DNA from: Nymphaea colorata
Lineage: Eukaryota; Streptophyta; Magnoliopsida; Nymphaeales; Nymphaeaceae
DNA length: 64,000 nucleotides
NCBI RefSeq assembly: GCF_008831285.2
Contig: NC_045147.1
Location: 6,726,334 to 6,790,333, forward strand
Direction: 5' to 3'
Positions 1 through 9,241 of this stretch are shown here, one piece after another. Every line of letters begins with the position of its first letter. The stretch's first letter is position 1. A program made the translations under genes and the position numbers. Under the pieces are notes generated by a model. It worked only from the letters and a program-made list of their open reading frames with translations. It was not told where the DNA came from and made no database searches.

Positions 1-418
1 AGACATTATGGTTGTCTTAATGTAAATATCCTCTTAAGTGATTGCATTTTGGGATATTACGTCATTTTATATGGTATGAGATAATTTTGTAGTGTATAGA
101 TACCTGTACGTAATTACGGACTCTTTGATGGGTTGAATCCGTAATTGCCCATAATATAAAATGGTAGTGGTCCCTATGGTCGTGCAACGGTTGCTTGAAA
201 CATTGGTTTCTAGGGTTGTCTCTTCCCCATCTGAGAGAGACTGCATGTGCTCCGCACAGACTCTGAAAGATCCTACTACGATCTACCGTCTGTGCACTTC
301 ACATGGATTCAGGTACGCTTCCGCTACACTTAAGGTTTTGTTTCAATTATTTAACATGAACATGATCCTATTTAGGGCATATCGTTTTTTGTATATGCAT
401 GAGGGAAATCTCCCATCA
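1..418 (+). repeat. Truncated Copia LTR, same family as the LTRs at 28928 and 33875
   Basis: The sequence aligns by eye along its whole length to the 462-bp LTRs of the Copia element at 28928-34336, starting at about LTR position 45, so the first ~44 bases lie beyond the left edge. Shared landmarks are the ATTACG blocks near 115, the GGTCGTGCAA block near 178 and the CTGAGAGAGA block near 230. It ends with a degenerate terminus near 418 (TCCCATCA instead of ATCCCAACA). The following bases do not form a clean tRNA-Met primer site, so it may be a 3' LTR, a solo LTR or a decayed 5' LTR. Confidence 0.8.
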
Positions 419-836
419 TGATCAAGACTCCATGAGTAGGTCCTATGAGCAAACAAGTGAAGAAGCCCACGATGAATGCGATGATGACTATGAGGGTCAG
501 TCCGATGACTCTCACCACTCGAGCCATGGAAACACTTGGGCTAAAATGAAAGTGCAATATTACTTTAATAGCTACTCCTCATTGAGGGATACAAACTAGA
601 GTAGACAAGATCCTTATCCCAGTGAGGTTCGGCCAGTCATAGACAAGAACTGTCAGCCCAAGCTAATCAAGTTTCCAAAAAGCCTGCAAAAAGCCCCAAG
701 TGGCGATCTGAGGCAAATAGCAAGAAGACCCAGCAGTAGACGGTAGAAACCTGCACATACCCTTCAAACTCAGTTCACCAAAGGTGCCAATAAGGGCTGT
801 AGTGTTTCACAAAACAAAATCAAGAAGCCTAAACGG

Positions 837-1688
837 ATGGAAGGACAATCTCTTGCCAAGAACAAGAAGCGTAATTTCCTTATGGCCTTTGGAGACGATA
901 TAACTCTTGACCAGCCAGAGTTCAAGGAAGCTTGGGGTACCTTTAACCAAGGCTACAAGGGGCTGGAATGGCACAAGATGACTGATCCAATGGATGACCT
1001 GATGTCTTCAAGGACTCCCAAAGAAAAGCATCACCACAATCCTGCAATAGGTGGTGTAGGTGGGCAATCAAAGGGAAGACGTAGAGAATCTTCTACCGAC
1101 GGACATGCCAAAGAGACACAAGTCTATCCAAAATCGTTAAAAGCCAAGAAACCAAAACCCGAGCATGAGTTTGAAGAGGGCACCTCGCAGCAAGTGGTAG
1201 AAGAGCCACGAGGTAGTCAGAAGAGGACTGCAAATGGCAGGCCACCCCGGGCAACCATCGGCGCCAAAACAGGCTATTGTATTTCTAAATTCAAGATAAA
1301 AAAGCCTAAGGCATACCAGCAGGTATATGCGGATAAAGGAGCCTACAAGGCTGAACGGCGACCTAATGAGAAGTTTCTAATTGGTTGCGTCACTCAACTA
1401 TTATCAATATTAGCTGTCCCAAGACCGGCTATACCAAGTAAACAGCCCGAACTAAGGAAAAAAGGTGGCCAACAAGTCGGCAATCTTGAGTCATTGCCCA
1501 ATAAAGAGCTAAGTGGGGAAAGCATGACAAGCCATCAAGACCTAGTCAAAATGGGGACAAGATTAGAAAGTGAAGGCAATCCTGAACCGCAACAAGGAAG
1601 GGAGCCAGATCGCACCCTTCAGGATAAGGCACATCCTAAGGAGGGTGGCTGCAGCCAGTCCAAAAAGAGACCCGCTCTAAAAGCTTGA
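837..1688 (+). CDS. Hypothetical ORF, 283 aa, lysine-rich, family not recognised
   Basis: This open frame encodes a very hydrophilic, Lys/Arg/Glu-rich protein with no hydrophobic segment and no zinc knuckle, protease or polymerase motif that I can recognise. The frame stays open upstream of the first Met for at least 15 codons, so the start is uncertain. The reading continues in another frame from 1685 with similar composition, which looks like a frameshift rather than a natural end. It lies between a Copia LTR and a candidate long LTR (2768-3582), so it is probably retroelement-derived, for example a diverged gag or the extra ORF of a Gypsy-type element. No function is assigned. Confidence 0.3.
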   Translation: MEGQSLAKNKKRNFLMAFGDDITLDQPEFKEAWGTFNQGYKGLEWHKMTDPMDDLMSSRTPKEKHHHNPAIGGVGGQSKGRRRESSTDGHAKETQVYPKSLKAKKPKPEHEFEEGTSQQVVEEPRGSQKRTANGRPPRATIGAKTGYCISKFKIKKPKAYQQVYADKGAYKAERRPNEKFLIGCVTQLLSILAVPRPAIPSKQPELRKKGGQQVGNLESLPNKELSGESMTSHQDLVKMGTRLESEGNPEPQQGREPDRTLQDKAHPKEGGCSQSKKRPALKA

Positions 1689-2647
1689 GGGAAAATTTTC
1701 AAAGACAAGCGATTAAGGAGTTTACCGATAACTCTCTCAAGATGAAAGGCATAAACCCCATGGATAAAAAGAAACAAAATGATGTGTTGACCAAGAGATC
1801 CAAGATACCAAGGCTATTTCCAACACCTTGGATAGAGCCTGAACTCATAGCCCTAAAAGAAATACTACTGGCAACTCTCAAGACAGCCGAAGGGTACCTT
1901 GCAAAAAGAGAAAGGCCACCTAGGGGGACGATAGTAGAGCTACCCCACTATGCCACCCCGGAATACAAAGCAAAGCTTAAGGAGGGTGGCTATGACAAGT
2001 GTAAAGAGTGGTACAAACCCCCGGTCATGAGCCCAAGGACAGATCTCTGAATCCTAACAGCTCATATACTTAGTGGTATCACCCCTGAAATAGAAACTGT
2101 GCTCAGCCAAGAACAAGAAGGGCAAGATCCAAGGCTGAAAAGGTCACAGCAAACACATGGCTGTGAGGATAGATGTGCAGCGAAAGCGTGGGCAAAAATA
2201 GAAGACAAAAAGCCCCATTGGTTACCCCTCGAGGCCCAAAGTGAGGCTCGAGCAAATACTCAGGTATGGCAGACCCACGACAGAGGTAAAAGACAAAACC
2301 AGCTAGACTGCCCTGAAGTTTTCCAACAGCCGTTAGAACAACAAAGGTCATTGCTAAAGCAGTTACCCCGTGATTATGGACCAAGACCGATGCCTTATAG
2401 CCAAGAAATGGCCGGAGGTAGCACTACAAGGATCATAACACAAGGATATTCTAAAGGTCCAAGGCTAGGGTTCCTTCAACATAAGACCTTGTTGGAATTT
2501 CTACCTCGTGACTATGGACCAAATCCAACACAGGACGATCAAGCAATGATAAGAGGCAAACCAACAAAGGTCATAACACAAGTCTATCACAAAGAGCAAA
2601 GACGAATATGTCCTCAAGGGAAGACCTCCTTGGAATTTTTTGCCTAG
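1685..2647 (+). pseudogene. Continuation ORF with a single in-frame TGA, unrecognised family
   Basis: One frame is open from 1685 to 2647 except for a TGA at 2048-2050. The product is basic and hydrophilic like the upstream ORF, so the two probably were one reading frame broken near 1680. Its C-terminal part contains repeats ending in PRDYGP (see the repeat at 2341-2668), the last of which is reached only after a frame change near 2640. The short sequence AAGGAGGGTGG occurs at about 1638, 1978 and 2751 in this block. I do not recognise the family. Confidence 0.35.
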
Positions 2648-2668
2648 AGACTATGGGCCCGAATGTAG
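2341..2668 (+). repeat. Three tandem copies of a ~138-bp coding repeat (PRDYGP motif)
   Basis: The anchor GAYTATGG occurs at 2372, 2510 and 2649, spacing 138 and 139 bp. Flanking blocks also repeat: the segment ATCATAACACAAG / GTCATAACACAAG and the lead-in encoding LLEFLPRDYGP or LEFFA-RDYGP. A 46-codon unit is therefore tandemly duplicated inside the ORF; the extra base before the third copy shifts the frame. The copies are diverged, so the duplication is old. Confidence 0.7.
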
Positions 2669-2767
2669 GTGCAACAACCTTAGAGAGAGTAAAGTGGAAA
2701 ATCTGATCACCCTAGGACATAACCTCGCTCAAGCTTGGGGGCAAGCTCATTTTAAGGAGGGTGGTTC

Positions 2768-3582
2768 TGATGCGAGCCTAAATCTATCCCAGCTGAGATG
2801 GCCGAGGGAGAGGCTGAGGCCAGGCCAAAGGCTTGTAACAAAGGCGTAAGCCTAGGCAAGGCAGGCCGAAAGTTGGCTGCCGATCAAGAACTGTCAAGGC
2901 CAAAGGAAAATCTGGCCCATCGTGCGGCCGTGGAAGGGCGCCAGCCGAAGAAAAGAAGCGCCGATGTGGCCGACAAGGTCAAAGCATACTTGGCCAAGAT
3001 GGGACGAGCTTGTAGGAGTCACGCCAAGATGGAGATGTTGGTCGTGAGCAGCCAGGAACCTAAGGATAATATCTCCCAAGGCTCAAGGAGACCGAATGTA
3101 GTGACAGAAGGATTCGAGCTTAGGATGGTTAACAGAGTACTTGGAGGTGCTACAGTGGGCGGAGCACCGAACGACCAAGTATGGGCTGAGTAGAGACAAA
3201 CTTGAAGATGGGCACGGCACAGAGAAAGGACCTAGATCCAGTAGAGGTAAAGTCGAACCTAGTGTCGTGTCTAAACCCAGGTCAAATGGAGAAGTCTAGG
3301 CCCGAACCTAGACAAGTTACCCCTCGGGCGCACAAAGCCCGAGTCTTTATCGAACCATGAGGCATCTCGTCTTGATTTCCCTTTATGCACTTTGCTTATG
3401 TTGAGTCATTTTTTATGTTTAGTCTTTAGTGTCTCGGTTCATTCCTAGAACCGGTTCTTTGTAAGCTATATAAGCTCGTTTGTAAGTTGTTTTCCAGAAT
3501 GCTGAATATGAATTAAGAAAGTTTGGAACGAGTGTTTCTCCTTCCCCGTGTGGGAACCCATCTTCTTCCTCTTGCCCCTTCA
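2768..3582 (+). mobile_element. Candidate long LTR (~815 bp) of a Gypsy-like element
   Basis: The purine run AAGGAGGGTGG precedes a TG at 2768, as a polypurine tract would, and the segment ends TTCA at 3582 followed by TGGTGGCGACCGG, which has the form of a primer-binding site. Near the right end are a TATA-like CTATATAAG (about 3464), a T-rich block and AATATGAATTAAG, which resemble promoter and polyadenylation parts of a plant LTR. No second copy exists in the window to prove the boundaries. An ORF at 2798-3193 (Ala/Lys/Arg-rich) lies inside and has no recognisable domain. Confidence 0.35.
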
Positions 3583-4690
3583 TGGTGGCGACCGGAAATT
3601 CCCAACAAATCAGCCTGTGGTTCTGGCCAATTTGAGAAAAGGTTTGGCTTCGATCCTTCGAGGTCACCGGAATCCTCCTTGGGCGACTTCAGCCTACGCG
3701 CAATTTTCCCCGACCAGCGTGCTCCTTCTTCACGATGCAATCTTCCTCATACCCAGAGGAGGACTAGAGGCCGGCTTAGAGAAAACTAGCGGAAATCGGC
3801 TAGTACCACCGGTGGAGAAGACCAGTCGAGAGGCTGGACTAGTACCCTCGGGCGAGAAGACCACCTAGTAGCTGGTTAGTACTTGAGCATCGACTCCGGC
3901 TGCAAGAGATGAGGTAGGTGCCATTAAATCTCCTGGCTCCTTCCCTACTCGAGCAGAGCAAAGGACATATTGAAATCGTCCCTAGTAGGCCTCATAATCT
4001 CTGCCAAAAACAGAGAGAGAGATCACCGGAAAGGAGGATAGACGTCGGTTCTTCTTTGAGAGATATGCCAGAACCCATAGGTAGACGGCCAGTCGGGTTC
4101 TTGTGAATTAATCGGTGGAATTGCTTGAAAAACCTGTTCACGGCAGCAGCAATCTATCTCAAATTGAATCGTGAAATTGTTGTCGCAAGAGGAGAGCAAA
4201 TCCCCCTTCAGTCGATCCCAAAATCGAGCAAAATTGTCTCATGGCTTATAGGAATCAAATCATCATTTGGGTAGAAGGTTCGAAGGAATCTGAAGCAACC
4301 TAGGGCGAAATTCACTCTCTCATTGGTTCAGTTAGGTCTCCCAGGCCTCAACATCATTCTGGCCAAATCTCAGCTCAATCGGACTACAGGAGGTTGAGAA
4401 ATCGCATCTGCCGGAATCCTCATTTCAGGCATTGTTAAACCGATAGAACATGCGGAAGTTTCAGGTGAACGCAGCAGCAACCTGTAGCAGACGGCCAGAT
4501 CTCTACTACATCCCGGCCAATTTTCAGGGGAATCCAAACTCCCACGGCAAAGAATGAGCTCTCGGTCGGAAATCAGTCACGAGCGTTGAAATTCTGATCG
4601 CTGCACTCTTTCCAGCAGAAACTCGATCGGCTCCACTCTTTTCCGCTAGTCCCCATTGTGCCCATGGTAGAATTAATTTCATATTAAAGT
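3583..4690. other. Gene-free stretch, probable retroelement leader and flank
   Basis: No supported gene. It begins at the candidate primer-binding site and holds moderately GC-rich sequence with short self-similar phrases (the word CTAGTACC with flanking CGG at about 3800 and 3840). Short open frames in several phases (for example 3523-3868) contradict one another and have no recognisable motif. It ends where hAT transposase homology begins. Confidence 0.4.
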
Positions 4691-4702
4691 TAGATTTAAT
4701 TA

Positions 4703-6402
4703 TCAAGGGCATCTTTTAGTTCCTCTCATAAAAGTAGTAGCATCACTTTCAACATCTTTATTTAAACCGTCAATTTTTGCAGTGTAGCTGTTATAAAGTT
4801 CTTGCATTGTACTTCTTACTAATGTCATATGTTCTTCTTTTTCTTCTATTTGACAAAAAGTCTTTGAAAAGACAAAGTCTGTTAAACTTAACTTTATCCT
4901 TGGACCTAGTATCGAAGCAATAGCCATCAATATGTTGTAGGAACTCCAATACTTATCAAATTTTTCCTTCATTTTGAATGCCATTCTCTTCATAAAGCTA
5001 GACCCATTTGTAACTCCTTGTAATAATTATTGAACCCCCCAAATTTCTAAGAAAAATAGGTTTGTTGTAGGATACTTCGACCCTGAAAAAAGAATAGAAA
5101 CATTATAAAATGCTTGAAGAAAAGAACATATTTTTGTACTCTCCCATTCTTCTGCATCCAACAACCAAGTAAAACCAACATCTTCCATAACATATCTATC
5201 AAAAACATGTCTGTACATAAGTGCAACTTCCAATATCAAGTAAGTAGAATTTCATCTAGTTGGAACATCTAGCACCAACTTCTTTTGACCATGCATTTCA
5301 AATTCATCTACTATAACCTGAAAGTTGTAAAGTCTTGATGGGGAACATTTTATGTATTTGACAGCTTCTCTGATCTTACCAAGTTCATCTCTAATTGCAA
5401 ACAAACCATCTTGCACCATTAGATTTAAGTTATGTGCACAACAACGGACATGAAAAAATTTACCGCCTTGGTATAGACTTATACCACTTTCTCTAAAATT
5501 TCTTTCAATGTTCTTACAAGAACATCATTAGAAGAAGCATTATCAACCATAATTGAGATGATCTTCTTTTTTATTTTCCATTCTTGAATATTTTTAGCAA
5601 TCACATTTGCTAGATTCTTCCCTGTATGAGGTGGTTCGACTTGGCTAAAACCAATTATACGCTTTTGAAGTGTCCAAGAATGATCTATGAAGTGAGCTGT
5701 AATGGAAATATACCCAATTTGTTGGTTAGACGTCCACATATCTGTTGTCAAAGTAATGGAAGGAACTCCTTTAAAATATTCCTTCAACTTCTTTTTTTCG
5801 ACTTCATATAATTTTGTGACATCTCTTTTCACTGTTGTCCTTGAAATGAATACCCAATTTGGAAAAGCAAGCTTCATTAAAAATCTAAACCAGCAATGTT
5901 CAACCATATTGAATGCATACTCATGACAAATTACCATCTTTGCTATTATTATCTCTCTTATCTTTTCAGGATCAAGTTTGGAACCCTTACTCATTGCTTC
6001 CTTTGTAAGGCCTGAAACTTCACTAATCCCAAAGCTCAAAGTATTTTGCCTCAAACTACTAGGATGCATAAGACACTTATATCTTTTCATCGATGATGTA
6101 CTCCCTCCTGAACTTATAACAAATGTTGTTTTACAATACTTGCATCTACCTTTTTTGACACCACCCACAATTACTTCTTCAAAATCATTCCAAACTGAAG
6201 AAGTTCTTGCCCTTTGTCTTTTCAGACCACCCACAGTTACATTCTCATTTTCAACAAACCTTGTATTAGTAGGATCTAAACTGTCATGAGTTATAGATTG
6301 TTGTGTAGAGCTTCCTACATTACGTGGTTCTGTTGAACATGCTCCTGAACTGCATAGTACTTGTTTGTCTTTACTAATAATATTTTCTCTCGGTGAAGAC
6401 AT
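4703..6402 (-). pseudogene. hAT-family transposase (BED zinc finger, RICESLEEPER-like), broken
   Basis: Read on the minus strand, the first 307 codons (6402-5479) hold a BED-type zinc finger (SSVWNDFEEV...CKYC) and the start of the hAT catalytic region (TLTTDMWTSNQQIGYISITAHFI, then MVDNASSND). Homology resumes in another frame after a frameshift near 5478 with HVRCCAHNLNLMVQDGL. The conserved TRWNSTY motif carries TGG to TGA at 5252-5254, and another in-frame stop lies near 5027. The linker region continues to about 4703. The C-terminal hAT dimerisation domain is absent, so the copy is truncated as well as interrupted. I could not identify its terminal inverted repeats or an 8-bp target duplication. 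A functional product is excluded. Confidence 0.88.
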
Positions 6403-6948
6403 TCTTCTTCTGTAGATAAAAGGACTAATCTGTAATACAATAATTACCTAAAGTTATACAGTGCATTTCTTAAATTTACAATGCTTCTTTCATAAAAACA
6501 AATTAAAATAAGAAGGAATTAAAGACATGCAACCAACAACAATGGGGAGACCTACAAATAGATGGTTTTCCATGCTCAAACTTGACAAGCCAGGTTTGAG
6601 GTCGGCATATTCACATGCATTTTGATTTTCCTTGATAAATATACCCAACAACTAGGGTAATATGATACTAGAGAAGAACAAAAAGGATAGAGAAAACATG
6701 CAAGACAAGATAGGAAATAAAATCTGAGCTTGTTAACAATAATTCTAAAGCAAACGTGTTTTTTATTTCTAAAGTAAACTCATGGTGTGAACTCTTTGAA
6801 ATTTATTTCTGCTATTGGAAAATGCAAACCACACGACACAGGTCAGTAAACTGGCTTTTCCTGTGAAAATATCAACAGAGGGTGTTTCCTTCTCTATAAA
6901 TTAAGTGGATGCTTGCCATCCTTAACTCCTCACACTCTCTCTCTCTCT

Positions 6949-6987
<39 letters not shown>

Positions 6988-7687
6988 TACAAAACATGTA
7001 GGGCTTCAATCGTATCTTATATGATCTATTTACCATGTTAGTAGTTTACTAGGGAAGTTTTACAAAACGTGTTTTGTCTATCATTAAGTTACTTGTGTCA
7101 TTTGATTTTTTCACTACTGAAAGCCTTAAACATTCATATTTAGGCAAAAATAGACAACACTGAGCTTAATATTTTTTCCACTGAGTAATAAGAGATGATG
7201 TTATTAAGCAATATACAACCATATCTCACAAGCAAAAGTATGTAGCACTTCTACATTTCAAAGAGGTCTGGAGTTGGACCAATGAAGCATAAATTTTCTA
7301 GACTCTGTCTCGCCGAAAAATAAAGAACAATTTAACAGTTTAAATGTCATGCTTTTTCAAGAAGGCACACATGATCATCCTCTGACAGTTTTATTTTAAA
7401 AGGCTCACAAGTCACAACCCCTAACCCTAAGCTGGATGATTGTAATGTTTCTTTATCAGTCTCAAACTCATGTCCTTTCCCCCTCTCTAAACCAAGAACT
7501 TTTCCCAGAACTGTCCCTCCACACAACCACAAATGGCTGCTCCCTCTATTTAATACTCAAGAGTACCAGAATTTAGTTGCAGAGACAGCTTCAGAGCTAT
7601 GTAATCAAATGCATTAAGCAAGCCAAAACCAGTAAAAAGAAGAAACATAAATGACAAGGAATGGTATGGCAAAACTAGCTACATCAG
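6403..7687. other. AT-rich intergenic stretch
   Basis: No supported gene. It contains a CT/TA microsatellite (6936-6982) and AT-rich sequence. A 61-codon minus-strand frame at 7347-7532 has no recognisable feature. Confidence 0.5.
6936..6982. repeat. Compound microsatellite (CT)n(TA)n
   Basis: A run of alternating CT is directly followed by an uninterrupted run of alternating TA. Confidence 0.95.
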
Positions 7688-8564
7688 TCTTACGGCTGTC
7701 TGTTCTTCCTTTGGGCATTATATTGTTTAGAATCGTGCTTCTTGCTACCTTTCCCCTTCTCTCGCTGCTGCTGCCTCACAGCCTCAGAGGCGTCCCTCTC
7801 GCTCTTGCTGGACTCCTGCTCCCGCCTTCACGCCAGTTACCCCTTCAGCCTTTCTTTATTCTTCCCCTTGGTTGTTCTTCTTCTTCCTCCTCCTCCCAAC
7901 TGATTTTGCCCAAATGCCGCCAGAAATCATTGCTGCTGCTTGCTGCCTTCTCTTACCACTGTTGCCTCAGACGCCATCAATGCTTGCATTTCATATCCAG
8001 TACGTTTTCATTCCTTCCTTTATATCATATGTGTGGAGGCTTAAGCATGTCCAAGTTGAGGCTTCTTCATAGCAGTGGTTTTAATGATTTTTTAACCTTG
8101 AATTGTGTAGAATATGATGAACTATTCTCCCTTCGAGCTGCTAACACAATTCAAGGTTAAAAAATCATTAAAACCACTGCTATGAAGAAGCCTCAACTTG
8201 GACATGCTTAAGCCTCCACACATATGATATAAAGGAAGGAATGAAAACGTACTGGATATGAAATGCAAGCGTTGATGGCGTCTGAGGCAACAGTGGTAAG
8301 AGAAGGCAGCAAGCAGCAGCAATGATTTCTGGTGGCATTTGGGCAAAATCAGTTGGGAGGAGGAGGAAGAAGAAGAACAACCAAGGGGAAGAATAAAGAA
8401 AGGCTGAAGGGGTAACTGGCGTGAAGGCGGGAGCAGGAGTCCAGCAAGAGCGAGAGGGACGCCTCTGAGGCTGTGAGGCAGCAGCAGCGAGAGAAGGGGA
8501 AAGGTAGCAAGAAGCACGATTCTAAACAATATAATGCCCAAAGGAAGAACAGACAGCCGTAAGA
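7688..8564. repeat. Near-perfect inverted repeat, 421-bp arms, 35-nt spacer
   Basis: The left arm 7688-8108 and the right arm 8144-8564 are reverse complements with only two mismatches found by eye (the CAATGC/CAACGC and CCGCCAG/CCACCAG positions), about 99.5% identity. The spacer is 8109-8143. Because of the palindrome each arm shows the same open frame on opposite strands (7651-8160 + and 8122-8541 -), rich in Leu and Ser; these are one sequence seen twice, not two genes. The right arm is continuous with the flanking sequence to 9241, which looks like a transposon end, so the right arm may be the source and the left arm the inverted duplicate. A transcript through it could form a long hairpin. 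Confidence 0.95.
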
Positions 8565-8640
8565 AAATCTACAAATCCACCAAAAAATCTCAAAAGATCG
8601 ACACTACAATAAAAACATTTTACTTGGTTCCTAGCGTGAA

Positions 8641-8960
8641 GGGAGCAGGTGCGTCGCAGCGTTTGAGGCAGCAGTAGCGAGAGAGGGCAGCAACGGCGGT
8701 CCAGCAGAAGCGGCGAGAGCAGCAGTCCAGCAGAAGAGAGAAAGCAAACGGCAAGAGAGGGCAGCAACTGTGGTCCAGACTCCAGCGGAAGTGGTGAGAG
8801 CAGCAGTCCAGCGGAAGAGAGAGAGCAGACGGTGGTCCAGCGGAAGCGGTGAGAGAGGGCAGCAACGGCTGTCCAGCGGCAGCGGAAGGGGTGAGACCGT
8901 GAGAGGCTGAGAGCAGCAGTCCAGCAGAAGAGAGAGAGCAGACGGTGAGTGAGTGAAGAC
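8641..8960. repeat. Degenerate purine-rich short tandem repeats
   Basis: Variants of GCAGCAGTCCAGC(A/G)GAAG and GCGAGAGAGGGCAGCAAC recur many times, giving Ser/Leu-rich frames on the minus strand (8522-9034) that I do not regard as a gene. The words resemble parts of the adjacent inverted-repeat arm. Confidence 0.7.
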
Positions 8961-8989
8961 CGAATGGTGCTTGGCGCGCGGAATGAAAA

Positions 8990-9241
8990 AATTTTAACCC
9001 TAAACCGGTGAACCGGTTCCTCGAACCAGTTCACCGGTTCAATTCAATTGATTTATTTTATACCGAGTTGATTCGAGTTTAAACGAGTCGAGTTCTTGCA
9101 ACTCAAACTCGACTCGTTTATTGACTCGAGTTTAACTTTAAGCTCGAACTCGAATCATTTATAAATGAGTCAAGCTCGAGCCGAGCTTTGTCAAGCGAGT
9201 ACGAGTCGAGCCTGAGTTGGCTCGACTCGTTGTGCATCCCT
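8990..9241 (-). repeat. Probable transposon terminus rich in GAGTCGAGC-type words
   Basis: The sequence has ACCGGTTC repeats near 9005-9040 followed by many variants of ACTCGAGTTY and GAGTCGAGC, ending GTGCATCCCTA. Read on the minus strand it begins TAGGGATGCAC, the form of many plant hAT-like termini. The other end and a target duplication were not located, so the class is a suggestion. Similar words occur at 36301-36760. Confidence 0.45.

Noticed and set aside
7651-8541. Two similar 139-169-codon ORFs on opposite strands
   Set aside because: They are the same sequence read on the two arms of the inverted repeat; Leu/Ser-rich with no recognisable domain.
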